A DNA stretch of 37,036 bases from the NCBI GenBank assembly GCA_016874135.1, contig VGVE01000024.1, forward strand, positions 1-37,036. The letters are read 5' to 3'. Positions 25,586 through 35,675 of the stretch are shown here, piece after piece. Positions within the stretch are counted from its first letter, which is position 1, and every line of letters begins with the position of its first letter. Made by a program: the position numbers and the translations under genes. The stretch is from Gammaproteobacteria bacterium (lineage in GTDB: Bacteria; Pseudomonadota; Gammaproteobacteria; Pseudomonadales; Azotimanducaceae). A model generated the notes under the pieces. It saw nothing but the letters and a program-made list of their open reading frames with translations, searched no databases and was not told the DNA's origin.

Positions 25586-25912
25586 ATGAAACGCATGAAC
25601 CTCACTGAACCGGTGTTGTCGCTGACACTTCTCATTGGAGCCAGTGGAGCGGGTGGAATCAGTGGAGCTGCCTTTGCGGCGGAGCCGGCTGCGCGAGACC
25701 GGGTCAAGCTCGATCGCACGCTGGTGTCCGGTAACCAGGAACTGCCGAAGGTGTTGTACATCCTGCCGTGGGAGTCGAAAGAAAGCCGGCCTGCGATCGA
25801 CTACACTCTGCCGCCGTACAACGATGGCATCATGCAACGTGTCGATCCGGCGAGCCATACGAGGCAACTCAACCAGCTTGAAGGGCTGCGTACTCAGATC
25901 ACTTCCCACTGA
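25586..25912 (+). CDS. Small exported protein of unknown function, TPR-cluster associate
   Basis: 108 aa. The N-terminal signal peptide (NLTEPVLSLTLLIGASGAGG... ending AAFAAEP) is followed by a short mature domain with RVKLDRTLVSGNQELPKVLYILPW. Similar small proteins with ELPKVLYIVPW are, from memory, found directly after ExbB/D-associated TPR genes, which matches its place after the decayed TPR gene. The frame is intact, but its partner is not, so it may be on the way to loss. Confidence 0.6.
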   Translation: MKRMNLTEPVLSLTLLIGASGAGGISGAAFAAEPAARDRVKLDRTLVSGNQELPKVLYILPWESKESRPAIDYTLPPYNDGIMQRVDPASHTRQLNQLEGLRTQITSH

Positions 25913-25943
25913 CTGCGAAGCACTGTTTTCGCCCTGGTCTGGT

Positions 25944-27339
<1,396 letters not shown>

Positions 27340-27387
27340 TCTGGACTCGAAGTTACAACACACACACTTCAACAGCGGGATGATCCC

Positions 27388-28263
27388 ATGACCGCAACCA
27401 CAGCGCAGATCATCGACGGCAAGTCGATTGCCGCAGAAATCCTTGGCGAAGTGAAGGCTCGGGTCGAGCAGCGGGTCTCACTGGGTCTCAGGCGCCCGGG
27501 TCTTGCCGTGGTGTTGGTTGGACCGGATGAGGCGTCGAAGATCTACGTGCGCAACAAACGCAAGGCTTGTACTGAAACGGGCATCGAGTCCTTCGCCTAC
27601 GATCTGCCCAGCAGCACGACAGAAGCGGCGTTACTCGATCTGGTGGATTCACTCAACGCGAATGCGGACGTGCACGGCATCCTGGTGCAGTTGCCGTTGC
27701 CGGCACACATCGACAGCCGGTTGGTGATTGAACGTATCCGGCCGATCAAGGACGTGGATGGCTTCCATCCCTACTCGGTGGGTCGCCTGGCGCAGCGGAT
27801 TCCCTTGCTTCGGCCATGCACACCTTTCGGCATTCTGACGCTCGTTGAGCGGATCGGTGTGGATCCGAAAGGCAAGGTCGTCGTCATCCTCGGCGCATCC
27901 AACCATGTGGGTCGGCCACTCGCACTTGAGTTTCTGCTGGCCGGTTCTACGGTGACCATATGCCACCGGTTTACCGTAGACGTTGAAGCCGAAGTGCGTC
28001 GTGCCGAAATTTTGGTGGTTGCCATCGGCAAACCCAACATCATTCCGGGGGAGTGGGTGAGGCCGGGTGCCGTGGTCATCGATGTCGGCATCAACCGGCA
28101 ACCTAACGGCAAACTCATCGGTGATGTGGGGTTTGAAGCTGCGAGCCAGCGGGCGGCGTGGATCACGCCCGTTCCTGGAGGTGTGGGACCGATGACGGTA
28201 GCGATGTTGATGCACAACACGCTGGCAGCGCTGGATGATGCTGAGAGCGAGCAGCGCCGATAA
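27388..28263 (+). CDS. folD: Bifunctional methylenetetrahydrofolate dehydrogenase/cyclohydrolase
   Basis: Interconverts 5,10-methylene- and 10-formyl-tetrahydrofolate with NADP. The 291-aa product has the substrate-binding KxxxK region ([17 protein letters not shown]), the signature [11 protein letters not shown], the nucleotide-binding [20 protein letters not shown] and the C-terminal [16 protein letters not shown]. Likely co-transcribed with argG. It converges on a TetR gene after 8 bp. Confidence 0.98.
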   Translation: MTATTAQIIDGKSIAAEILGEVKARVEQRVSLGLRRPGLAVVLVGPDEASKIYVRNKRKACTETGIESFAYDLPSSTTEAALLDLVDSLNANADVHGILVQLPLPAHIDSRLVIERIRPIKDVDGFHPYSVGRLAQRIPLLRPCTPFGILTLVERIGVDPKGKVVVILGASNHVGRPLALEFLLAGSTVTICHRFTVDVEAEVRRAEILVVAIGKPNIIPGEWVRPGAVVIDVGINRQPNGKLIGDVGFEAASQRAAWITPVPGGVGPMTVAMLMHNTLAALDDAESEQRR

Positions 28264-28271
28264 CGGTTTTC

Positions 28272-28964
28272 TTATGGGGCTTGGCGCTTGCCCGGATTTC
28301 CTTCGAGACTAAAGCCCGTCCACAACATCTGCGTCAGTTCCTGTGCCACTTCGTCGACGTTGCCGTTGTCCTGGCGCAGGAAACGTAGCGTCACATAGTG
28401 CAGGGCACCCAACAGGCCATACGACCATGTGGTGGCAACCTGGGTACTCATTCCTCTCGCTGAGCGGTAATCGGCAATTCCCGCAGCGAACTGCCGTGCG
28501 CTCATATCCGCAAGACGGAGGAGATCTCTTATCCGGTCTTCGGCCGAACTTCCGCCGGAAACGTAGAGATAGATGTTCCGTTCTGCCTGGGCGTGATGCA
28601 GATAGCCCCTGACCAACCGGTGGATGGCATCGTGAGGGCTTTGGGCCTGTCCTACGTCCTGACTGGTGCGGCTTGCCATTCGGTTGTTGAGGCGCTCGGC
28701 GAGTGCATTGACCAATGAATCGCGGTCGCCAACGCCGCGATAGAGGATGGGCTTGGTTACGCCGGCTTCGAGCGCAATGGCGTCCAGGGAGATCGCCGGT
28801 CCTGCAGCGGTGATCAGTCTTTCGGCGGCAGCGAGCAGTGTCTCGCGGTCTGCGATGACGCCGTCCGCCAGAGTGCGACCGGCAGGACGGCCTGGCCGGC
28901 GGGGTTGCAGTCCCTTGCGTGGGCGGCGTTGAGCGTTTGCTTCAGCGCTAGTGGTCGATGGCAT
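28272..28964 (-). CDS. TetR family regulator, probable local regulator of the carotenoid-oxygenase cluster
   Basis: 230 aa with a basic, proline-rich N-terminal extension (QRRPRKGLQPRRPGRPAGR) before the helix-turn-helix (RETLLAAAERLITAAGPAISLDAIALEAGVTKPILYRGVGDRD). The C-terminal domain resembles the WHG-type/AefR-like ligand domains. It is divergently placed to the carotenoid oxygenase gene, and a small dyad overlapping a TATAAT box lies between them, the usual arrangement of a TetR repressor and its target. Confidence 0.93.
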   Translation of the reverse strand: MPSTTSAEANAQRRPRKGLQPRRPGRPAGRTLADGVIADRETLLAAAERLITAAGPAISLDAIALEAGVTKPILYRGVGDRDSLVNALAERLNNRMASRTSQDVGQAQSPHDAIHRLVRGYLHHAQAERNIYLYVSGGSSAEDRIRDLLRLADMSARQFAAGIADYRSARGMSTQVATTWSYGLLGALHYVTLRFLRQDNGNVDEVAQELTQMLWTGFSLEGNPGKRQAP

Positions 28965-28974
28965 GGGTTTAAAT

Positions 28975-28989
28975 TACCACAGGTATAAT
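28975..28989 (+). promoter_or_regulatory. Candidate TetR operator overlapping a consensus -10 box
   Basis: TACC-ACA-GGTA (28975-28985) is a perfect small inverted repeat flanked by AATT-type bases on both sides. Its right arm runs into TATAAT (28984-28989), a perfect -10 for the plus-strand cluster. No good -35 is visible, so an activated or weak promoter is possible. The AT-rich patch stands out from the surroundings. Confidence 0.5.
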
Positions 28990-29086
28990 TGAGGCGGTGA
29001 GGGTGTTAACATCCTGTGCCAGAGGCAGCAGTCCCAGCGTCGTGTTTGTTTGTTATTCGTCCTGGCTTCCAAAGGAGCGCAATCTC

Positions 29087-30436
29087 ATGTCAGAACAGGT
29101 TCAAGATACACCGACTCATCTGCGTGGCAATGGCCGGCCGATGTTCGAAGAGCGTACGCTCTCGAACCTCAAGGTCAGCGGCAGCATCCCTGAGGAGCTA
29201 GATGGCCGTTATCTGCGCAATGGCGCCAATCCGAAGAGCGGGTTCAGCGCCCATCCCTTTCTCGGCGATGGCATGATCCATGGCATCCGGCTCAAGGACG
29301 GCAAAGCCGAGTGGTACAAGAACCGTTACGTGCAAACACCGTTCATCTCCAATCCGGACCTGAATGTGCTCGATCTTTCGGTTGCGCTCGACATGACGGC
29401 CTCCAAGGCCAACACCCATATCGTGGGGCATGCGGGCAGGTTCCTGGCACTCGAAGAGGGCCACTTCCCCTACGTGTTAAACGGTGATCTCGATACGGTA
29501 GGACCCCTTGATTTTGGCGGGTTGTTGAAGGGTTCCTTCACCGCACATCCGAAGATCTGCCCCGTGACCGGTGAGATGCTGGCGTTTGGTTATTCGGCCA
29601 TGCCACCGTACATGCGATATCTGCGCGTGGCGGCGGACGGTCAGCTGGTGCAAACCGAGAACATCACCGTCGGCGGGCCAACGATGGTGCATGATTTCAA
29701 CATCACCCGGAATTACGTGATCTTCATGGATCTGCCGGCGGTGTTCGACATGAGCCTGGCGATGAAAGGCGAACTGCCGATCCGTTGGGACGAGAGTTAT
29801 CCCGCGCGGCTCGGCGTCATGCCGCGCAATGGCACCGATGCCGACGTGCGCTGGTATGACATCAATCCGGGTTATGTGTTCCATCCGCTGAATTCGTATG
29901 AAGACGGCGACAACATCGTGCTGGATGTATGCCGCTTCGACTACATGTGGCGTGAATCGACCATGGACTTTGCGTTGCCTTACCTCTGGCGATGGACCAT
30001 CGACACCCGCACCGGTCGCGTCAAGGAAGAACAGATCGATGACCGTTCAGGCGAATTTCCGAGAGTTGCCGACAGCGTGATCGGGTTGAAGCACCGCTAT
30101 GGCTATCTTATGGCGATGGCCGAGGGTTTCGGCACCGACCCCAGCAAGAACAGTGGCGCCATCCTCAAGTACGACCGGGTAACCGGGAAACGCACGGAGA
30201 TCGACCTCGGTCGTGGGTGTATGCCAGGCGAACCGGTGTTTGCGCCGAAAGCGGGCGGGCGCAACGAGGACGACGGTTATCTCATGACTTACGTCTACGA
30301 TTCGTCAAAGGACGCCAGCAAATTCGTGATCATGGATGCTGCCACCATGGACAACACACCTGTAGCGACGGTTGAATTGCCACGCATTCCAGGTGGATTC
30401 CATGGCAGCTGGGTGTCGGCGAGCGTCGCCAACTGA
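29087..30436 (+). CDS. Carotenoid oxygenase family protein (CCD/lignostilbene dioxygenase-like)
   Basis: A non-heme iron dioxygenase that cleaves a conjugated double bond (carotenoid, apocarotenoid, stilbene or phenylpropene). The 449-aa product starts at ATG 29087, nine bases after AAAGGAG. The four iron-binding histidines of the seven-bladed propeller are present: H154 (TAHPK), H202 (VHDF), H266 (VFHP) and H439 (GFHGSW). The N-terminal motif GRYLRNGANPK and GDGMIHG match the family. It is first in an apparent operon with two hotdog proteins, an MDR reductase and an exported VOC protein. Confidence 0.93.
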   Translation: MSEQVQDTPTHLRGNGRPMFEERTLSNLKVSGSIPEELDGRYLRNGANPKSGFSAHPFLGDGMIHGIRLKDGKAEWYKNRYVQTPFISNPDLNVLDLSVALDMTASKANTHIVGHAGRFLALEEGHFPYVLNGDLDTVGPLDFGGLLKGSFTAHPKICPVTGEMLAFGYSAMPPYMRYLRVAADGQLVQTENITVGGPTMVHDFNITRNYVIFMDLPAVFDMSLAMKGELPIRWDESYPARLGVMPRNGTDADVRWYDINPGYVFHPLNSYEDGDNIVLDVCRFDYMWRESTMDFALPYLWRWTIDTRTGRVKEEQIDDRSGEFPRVADSVIGLKHRYGYLMAMAEGFGTDPSKNSGAILKYDRVTGKRTEIDLGRGCMPGEPVFAPKAGGRNEDDGYLMTYVYDSSKDASKFVIMDAATMDNTPVATVELPRIPGGFHGSWVSASVAN

Positions 30437-30459
30437 GGGCTGCGCGCGGAGGACTGATC

Positions 30460-30906
30460 TTGAAACCACTACCGCCGGTAGAAGAAATCCGCGCTTTGGT
30501 TGGCCACCGGTTTCCCGGTGGTCACTACACGATCGCGCACTGGGAGAACTTCCTGCTGACGGAATGCACGGGAGCCGGGCCGTTGCCAGACGATCTTGCT
30601 CATCCTGTGGCACTCTTTCACATGCCTATCCTCGGCGCGGGTACGAGCATTGGTGAGATGTTTGCGCTCGGTCAGGCAGACTCGGACTCGTCGATCGGCA
30701 TCGAGAGCTATCAGTGGGAGTTCTTCCGGCCGCTTAAGGAAGAACTGCGTTACCGCATCGATGGGGAAATCATCGAAGCCGACCGGCGGGAAAAAAACGG
30801 CCGCACCTTCGATCGCATCGCCTTCCGTTTTGACCTTGCCGACCCGGATGGCGCAGCCGCTGCGCGCACTACGGTGACCTGGCACTACAACCGGGGGCGA
30901 CGATGA
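30460..30906 (+). CDS. MaoC-like hotdog protein (FAS1-type N-terminal dehydratase domain)
   Basis: 148 aa. HYTIAHWENFLLTECTGAGPLPDDLAHPVALFHMPILGAG and SYQWEFFRPLKEELRYRIDGEI match the FAS1-like/MaoC N-terminal half-hotdog domain, which lacks the catalytic Asp-His pair and pairs with an active MaoC domain. TTG 30460 follows GGAGG. Its stop overlaps the start of the next gene (ATGA at 30903-30906), so the two probably form a heteromeric enoyl-CoA hydratase. Confidence 0.8.
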   Translation: MKPLPPVEEIRALVGHRFPGGHYTIAHWENFLLTECTGAGPLPDDLAHPVALFHMPILGAGTSIGEMFALGQADSDSSIGIESYQWEFFRPLKEELRYRIDGEIIEADRREKNGRTFDRIAFRFDLADPDGAAAARTTVTWHYNRGRR

Positions 30907-31349
30907 GCGACGCACCGAACGGCCTCAAACCAGACGAACTCAAGAATGTAAAAGCCGGAGACCGTATTCCGGAGTGGGACATGCCGAGTGTACGTCCCGA
31001 GCGGATGCGAACGATGGCCGCAATCCTGCGCGACCCCAATCCGGTGCATTGGGACAAGCGGGTGGTCGCAGCCCGGGGGCTTGGTGAACACACCATCAAT
31101 CAGGGACCACTGGGCTTAAGCTACATGGTCAACATGTTGCACGCGTGGGCCGGGCCCACCTGTGTGCGACGACTTGTCATGCGTTTTCCCTTACCGGTCT
31201 TCGACGGTGACCACATCATCGCGCAAGGGCGCGTCACTGCAGCTCGATCAGAGGGCGGCAAACGATTCGCTGATTGCGAGATCTGGCTGCACCGCGAAGG
31301 CACCGCCAATCCGCTGGAAGGCGAAGCAACCATCGAGTTGCCTGCCTGA
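30903..31349 (+). CDS. MaoC-like (R)-specific enoyl-CoA hydratase, catalytic hotdog subunit
   Basis: 148 aa with the hydratase-2 motif around ILRDPNPVHWDKRVVAARGLG, including the catalytic Asp and His, then INQGPLGLSYMVNML and FDGDHIIAQGRVTA. Translationally coupled to the preceding hotdog partner. Two-chain MaoC hydratases are known in actinobacterial sterol side-chain degradation, so a CoA-ester of a branched or terpenoid substrate is plausible here. Confidence 0.85.
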   Translation: MSDAPNGLKPDELKNVKAGDRIPEWDMPSVRPERMRTMAAILRDPNPVHWDKRVVAARGLGEHTINQGPLGLSYMVNMLHAWAGPTCVRRLVMRFPLPVFDGDHIIAQGRVTAARSEGGKRFADCEIWLHREGTANPLEGEATIELPA

Positions 31350-31390
31350 AGAGCCAAAATCTCCCAGCCACTTTTTTCGGAGCTCACGTA

Positions 31391-32383
31391 ATGAAAACCC
31401 GCAAGGTTACCTTTGCTTCTCGCCCACAGAATCAACCGGACGCATCGACGTTCGCAGTCGTGGAAGAAACCCTGCCGCAGTTGCAGCCCGGACAGGTGCT
31501 GGTGCGGGTCGATCACCTGTCGATCGATGCGTGGATCAGCACGATGCTCGGTGCGGGCAGCCTGCACGGCGCGTTGCCGATCGGTGGCACGCTGCCAGCC
31601 CTCGGTGTCGGTACGGTGTTACGGAGCCAGGATCCGTCGCTGCAGCAGGGCGATGCGGTATTCGGGCCGTTGGGGGCGCAGTCGCATGTCGTCTACCCGG
31701 CTGGCATGTTGCGTGCACTCGATACCAGTGAGATTCCGGCGCGGGCGCACTGTGGTGTGCTGGGGTTGACCACCGGGCTTACTGCCTGGGTAGGGCTCAA
31801 CACCATCGGCGGATTGAAGTCGTCAGATACAGTTGTGGTTTCTGCAGCCGCCGGTGCAACCGGATCGGTTGCCTGTGAGATTGCTCGTCTGCGCGGAGGC
31901 CGGGTGATTGGCATTGCCGGTGGTCCGGACAAGATGGATTACCTCCTGAATCAGCTCGGTATCGCAGCTGCAATCGACTACAGGTCAGAAGATGTGGCGG
32001 CGCGCATCAAGGCGTTGGCCCCACAGGGCGTTAATCTCTTCTTCGATAACGTTGGAGGCACGATCCTTGACGCGGTCCTCGACAATCTCGCCATGGAAGC
32101 GCGGGTCGTAATCTGTGGCGCCATCTCCCAGTACCCGCGGCTCGATCAGGTCACAGGCCCGAGCCGCTACCTGAAAGTCGCTGAACGCAACGCATCGATG
32201 CGTGGTTTCACTGTGGACTACTGGTCAGCTGCGCACGCCGACGCGGTGGCGGAAATCAGCGCCTGGCAGAAAGCAGGACAGTTCCGGTTGCGTGAAGAGG
32301 TTCTGCAGGGCATTGATCGTTTCCCTGAGGCCATGCTCAAGCTCTACAGCGGCCACATCGGCAAGCTCATGGTGGCACCGTGA
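31391..32383 (+). CDS. NADP-dependent MDR oxidoreductase (prostaglandin reductase / curcumin reductase-like)
   Basis: 330 aa. Members reduce alpha,beta-unsaturated carbonyl double bonds with NADPH and lack zinc. Marks are VRVDHLSIDAWISTML at the N-terminus, GLTTGLTAWVGL, the nucleotide motif AAAGATGSVACEIARLRGGRVIGIAG and FDNVGGTILDAVL, CGAISQYP. ATG 31391 begins the family alignment. It overlaps the next gene by four bases (GTGA). Confidence 0.92.
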   Translation: MKTRKVTFASRPQNQPDASTFAVVEETLPQLQPGQVLVRVDHLSIDAWISTMLGAGSLHGALPIGGTLPALGVGTVLRSQDPSLQQGDAVFGPLGAQSHVVYPAGMLRALDTSEIPARAHCGVLGLTTGLTAWVGLNTIGGLKSSDTVVVSAAAGATGSVACEIARLRGGRVIGIAGGPDKMDYLLNQLGIAAAIDYRSEDVAARIKALAPQGVNLFFDNVGGTILDAVLDNLAMEARVVICGAISQYPRLDQVTGPSRYLKVAERNASMRGFTVDYWSAAHADAVAEISAWQKAGQFRLREEVLQGIDRFPEAMLKLYSGHIGKLMVAP

Positions 32384-33582
32384 TTCGTCGCCGGGTGTTG
32401 ATGGCGCTGAGCGGATTGTTGTGTGCAGTTTTCCTCTCCGCTCACGCGCAGGAGTCCGAAGCTCCGCGACGGCCTTTTCAGCTGCCACCCATAGAATATT
32501 CGTCTCCCGATGACGTCGGACTCATCGCGCGGATCCACTTCGCTACCCATACCCCGGATTTCAAGCGGGCGCGCGAGTTCTATCGCATGCTCGGGTATAC
32601 GACAGGGATGGGCGGGTTCCCGCTCACCAATACGCACACCATGGCACGAGCGCTCGGCATGTTCGACATCTGCCAGTACGAACTGGTGGATGGTGAGGTT
32701 ATCCAGATCCCCGGAAGCCTCAATACGACGAGTGTTGACCTGCTGCAGTTCAAGACCCCCTTCAACGGTGATCCGCCCTATGCGTTGCCGAATCACCTTG
32801 GGATGGCCTACGCCTCCATGCTGACGACCGATTTCGGTGGTGACTTGGCCTATCTCCAAAGCCAGAGTGTGAGATTCCTGTCCGAACCATGGGGCGTTCC
32901 GGGTAACCGCTATGTGTTCTTCAAGGACCTGGACGGCGTGCTCTACAAGCTGGAAGAAGCCTTTCCGCCTTCGCTGGTTCCTCCGGATTCCGCGACGGAT
33001 TTGGAAAAGAAAGTCCATATCGTTGCCATGCCTTACATCGGTGTGAATGTCAGTGATCTCGAAGCGTCACTCGCTTTTTATCGACAGCTTGGCTACACAA
33101 CGGTGGCGCCGTTCGAATATCACGGCAGCCTTGAAGAAGCGCGCGCCTGGGGGCTCGACAAACCTTTCCACATCAAGAGTGCGGATATGGCGCTCGCACG
33201 TGGAGATTTTCATCGGCTCCGCCTGACGCAATGGATTGAACCGTTTGATCCTTCGCCGCCGTATCCGCCACCCATCAATCACATCGGCATCAACCGGATT
33301 GCGCTGATCGTGGCTGACCTGGATCGGGCAGTGGCTGTACTGAAGTCCAAAGGCGTTCCGTTTCTCTCGGAAATTGCGCCATGTTGTTCCGGCACCGGAG
33401 AGGATGAATTCGCGATCATTCATGCACTGGATCCGGATGGCGTCTTTGTTGAGCTGGTGGGGGCGATAAAGAAGCAGAAGCCTGTACCGCCACCACAGGG
33501 TTGTCCCGTGCCGGCAATCAAGACAAGGTCAGCGGATCCGTTGGTGCCGCCGGCCTCGGAGAATCCGGGCTCACAACGGTAG
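32380..33582 (+). CDS. Exported protein with two VOC (glyoxalase/bleomycin-resistance fold) domains
   Basis: 400 aa. The N-terminus is a signal peptide (RRRVLMALSGLLCAVFLSAHAQES). Two VOC modules follow, at about 48-190 (HFATHTPDFKRAREFYRMLGYTTG ... VFFKDLDGVLYKLEE) and 205-365 (YIGVNVSDLEASLAFYRQLGYTTV ... HALDPDGVFVELVG), then a proline-rich tail. VOC enzymes are usually cytoplasmic, so export is unusual and links it to a periplasmic step. GTG 32380 overlaps the MDR stop. Confidence 0.88.
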   Translation: MIRRRVLMALSGLLCAVFLSAHAQESEAPRRPFQLPPIEYSSPDDVGLIARIHFATHTPDFKRAREFYRMLGYTTGMGGFPLTNTHTMARALGMFDICQYELVDGEVIQIPGSLNTTSVDLLQFKTPFNGDPPYALPNHLGMAYASMLTTDFGGDLAYLQSQSVRFLSEPWGVPGNRYVFFKDLDGVLYKLEEAFPPSLVPPDSATDLEKKVHIVAMPYIGVNVSDLEASLAFYRQLGYTTVAPFEYHGSLEEARAWGLDKPFHIKSADMALARGDFHRLRLTQWIEPFDPSPPYPPPINHIGINRIALIVADLDRAVAVLKSKGVPFLSEIAPCCSGTGEDEFAIIHALDPDGVFVELVGAIKKQKPVPPPQGCPVPAIKTRSADPLVPPASENPGSQR

Positions 33583-33624
33583 AGAAAAGAGGGAACCGGG
33601 ACGATGACGATGCCGTCCCGGTTC
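33583..33624 (-). terminator. Intrinsic terminator between the convergent VOC genes
   Basis: A perfect 11-bp stem (GAACCGGGACG, 33593-33603, with CGTCCCGGTTC, 33614-33624) and 10-nt loop. On the minus strand it is followed by CCTCTTTTCTC, so it mainly serves the minus-strand VOC gene, 20 bp downstream of its stop. Confidence 0.75.
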
Positions 33625-33643
33625 AGTGATCTGTGGTCGGGTC

Positions 33644-34024
33644 TTACTTCTTCGGCAACCGATGCAGAGCGCAGATCTTGTTGCCGGAGGGATCGCGCAG
33701 ATACGCGAGGTAGAGACCGCTGCCAGGGCGTTCACCCGGTGGGTCTTCGCAAGTGGTACCGCCATTTGCTACTCCGGCGGCGTGCCAGGCATTGGCGGCT
33801 TCCGGAGAAGCGGCAGCGAAGCCGATGGTGCTGCCGTTACCGCCGGTGGCGGACTTGCCGTTGATCGGCGGAGTGATTGCGAACATGCCGGTAGGCGTCA
33901 TGTAAAAACAGCGGCCCTTGCCGTCCATGTTGCCCGGCTTGTGGCCGAGCGCGCCGAGTACGGCATCGTAGAATTTTTTCGATGCGGCGACGTCGGTTGC
34001 GCCGACCATGATGTGACTGAACAT
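33644..34024 (-). CDS. VOC family protein (glyoxalase-like)
   Basis: 126 aa, a single VOC domain: MFSHIMVGATDVAASKKFYDAVLGALGHKPG, then FYMTPTGMFAITPP and GLYLAYLRDPSGNKICALHRLP. This small cytoplasmic type is common and of unknown substrate. ATG 34024. It is transcribed against its neighbours and diverges from the second carotenoid oxygenase. Confidence 0.88.
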   Translation of the reverse strand: MFSHIMVGATDVAASKKFYDAVLGALGHKPGNMDGKGRCFYMTPTGMFAITPPINGKSATGGNGSTIGFAAASPEAANAWHAAGVANGGTTCEDPPGERPGSGLYLAYLRDPSGNKICALHRLPKK

Positions 34025-34162
34025 AGTGAATGCATGCCTCGCTGGCTGGTTGAGAGTGAATAGCTTAACCAGCACGACGGGATAACCCAAGTGATCAGCC
34101 TTCATTTCGGCAGGCGAATGCAGAATGTGTACGACCAGAGCCAACAAAGGGCAGGAGAAAAC

Positions 34163-35638
34163 ATGACCGTACCCAACACCGCCGCAAGCACAGCCGCCCG
34201 TCGCGGTGCGAATGAGGTTCCGGGTTGCCACGGTGGCCTTGAGAATCTGGATGAAGAGCACGCGTACTGGCTTGATGACATCGATGGCGAAGTTCCCCGC
34301 GATCTGACCGGAACGTTTTACCGCAACGGTCCGGGGAGGCAGCGCATTGGCCAGAGCCAGTACGGTCACTGGTTCGATGGGGACGGCATGTTGTGTGCGT
34401 TCAGCTTCCTGGATGGCCGTGTGCATTTTCGTAATCGCTACGTGCGAACACCAAAATACGTGGAGGAGACGGCGGCGCAGCGCGTGTTGTATCGCGGTTT
34501 CGGTACCCAGGTACCTGGAGGCTTCTGGAAGAACTTCCTGAAGATGCCAGCGAATCCCGCCAACACCAGCACCGTCTGGCATGGTGGTCATCTGCTTGCG
34601 CTGAATGAAGGCGGCAAACCCTGGAAACTGGATCCTGCCGATCTCTCGACCATTGGCGAGTACACCTACGACGGTGGCTTGCAGCGGGCGGACGTATTCA
34701 GCGCCCACGGCAAAGTGCACGCGGCGAGTGGCGACTACATCAACTTTGGCGCCGGTATCGGCGGATTTGGTCTGTCAGGTCCGAAGCCCTGCCTGACGAT
34801 CTACCGTATCCGGCCGGACGGACGACTGGCAGAGCGCAAGCAGGTGCCGATCGCCACGTTCCCGTTCTGCCATGACTTTGCACTGACGGACCGGTACGCG
34901 CTGTTCTTCATTGGCAGTATCGTCTTCGGCAACATGGTGCCGGTGATTTTCGGAACACGGAGCATCTCGGACCAGATTACGTTTGATCCGTCGATCCCGA
35001 TGAAAGTGCTGGTGGTCGATCTCAAAACGCTTGAACTGGTGAAGACCTTCGAGACGTCACCGGGGGCGATGATCCACTTCGGCAATTCGTGGGAAGAGGG
35101 CGATGAGATCGTGATCGATGGTATGTTCACCGACAACTTCGAGGCCAACCAGACGCTCATTGATGTGTTCAATCCGAGTGGTAAATTCGGTGGTGGTTCA
35201 TACATGCGTTACCGGCTCAATAGGGCGACGGGTGCACTGTCTGCCGAAAAGGTGACTGCCACGGAATCGGAGTTTCCGACTTTCAACTCAGCCTGGACCG
35301 GCCAACGCAACGAAGTGACTTACACCGCCTGTTCAGTAAAGAACGGTGCGGACAGTTTCTTCAATGCGATCCAGCGGATTACGCAGGGAGGAGATGCACA
35401 GGTACTGGAACTGCCCAAAGGGCTTTATGGGTCCGAACCACTGTTTGCCCCTCGCGCCGGCGCAACCGAAGAAGGGGATGGTTATGTACTCGAGGTAGTT
35501 TACGACGCCTGGTCGCATCGCAGTGAACTGCAGATCTACCGGGCGGCCACCATGGCGCACGAAGCTACTCTGAAGCTCCGGCACCACATTCCCCATCAAT
35601 TCCACGGCCACTTCACCCCGTCAGTGTTCATGCACTGA
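34163..35638 (+). CDS. Carotenoid oxygenase family protein, second paralogue
   Basis: 491 aa from ATG 34163 (AGGAG five bases upstream). It has PRDLTGTFYRNGPGR, GHWFDGDGMLCAF and the four iron-ligand histidines H182 (SAHGK), H237 (CHDF), H305 (MIHFGNSW) and H481 (QFHGHF). It is more divergent from the first paralogue than a recent duplicate would be, so the two probably cleave different bonds or substrates. The next gene follows 37 bp on. Confidence 0.93.
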   Translation: MTVPNTAASTAARRGANEVPGCHGGLENLDEEHAYWLDDIDGEVPRDLTGTFYRNGPGRQRIGQSQYGHWFDGDGMLCAFSFLDGRVHFRNRYVRTPKYVEETAAQRVLYRGFGTQVPGGFWKNFLKMPANPANTSTVWHGGHLLALNEGGKPWKLDPADLSTIGEYTYDGGLQRADVFSAHGKVHAASGDYINFGAGIGGFGLSGPKPCLTIYRIRPDGRLAERKQVPIATFPFCHDFALTDRYALFFIGSIVFGNMVPVIFGTRSISDQITFDPSIPMKVLVVDLKTLELVKTFETSPGAMIHFGNSWEEGDEIVIDGMFTDNFEANQTLIDVFNPSGKFGGGSYMRYRLNRATGALSAEKVTATESEFPTFNSAWTGQRNEVTYTACSVKNGADSFFNAIQRITQGGDAQVLELPKGLYGSEPLFAPRAGATEEGDGYVLEVVYDAWSHRSELQIYRAATMAHEATLKLRHHIPHQFHGHFTPSVFMH

Positions 35639-35675
35639 TGGTCATCATTGATCAGATTTCAACGAGGTAGAAACC

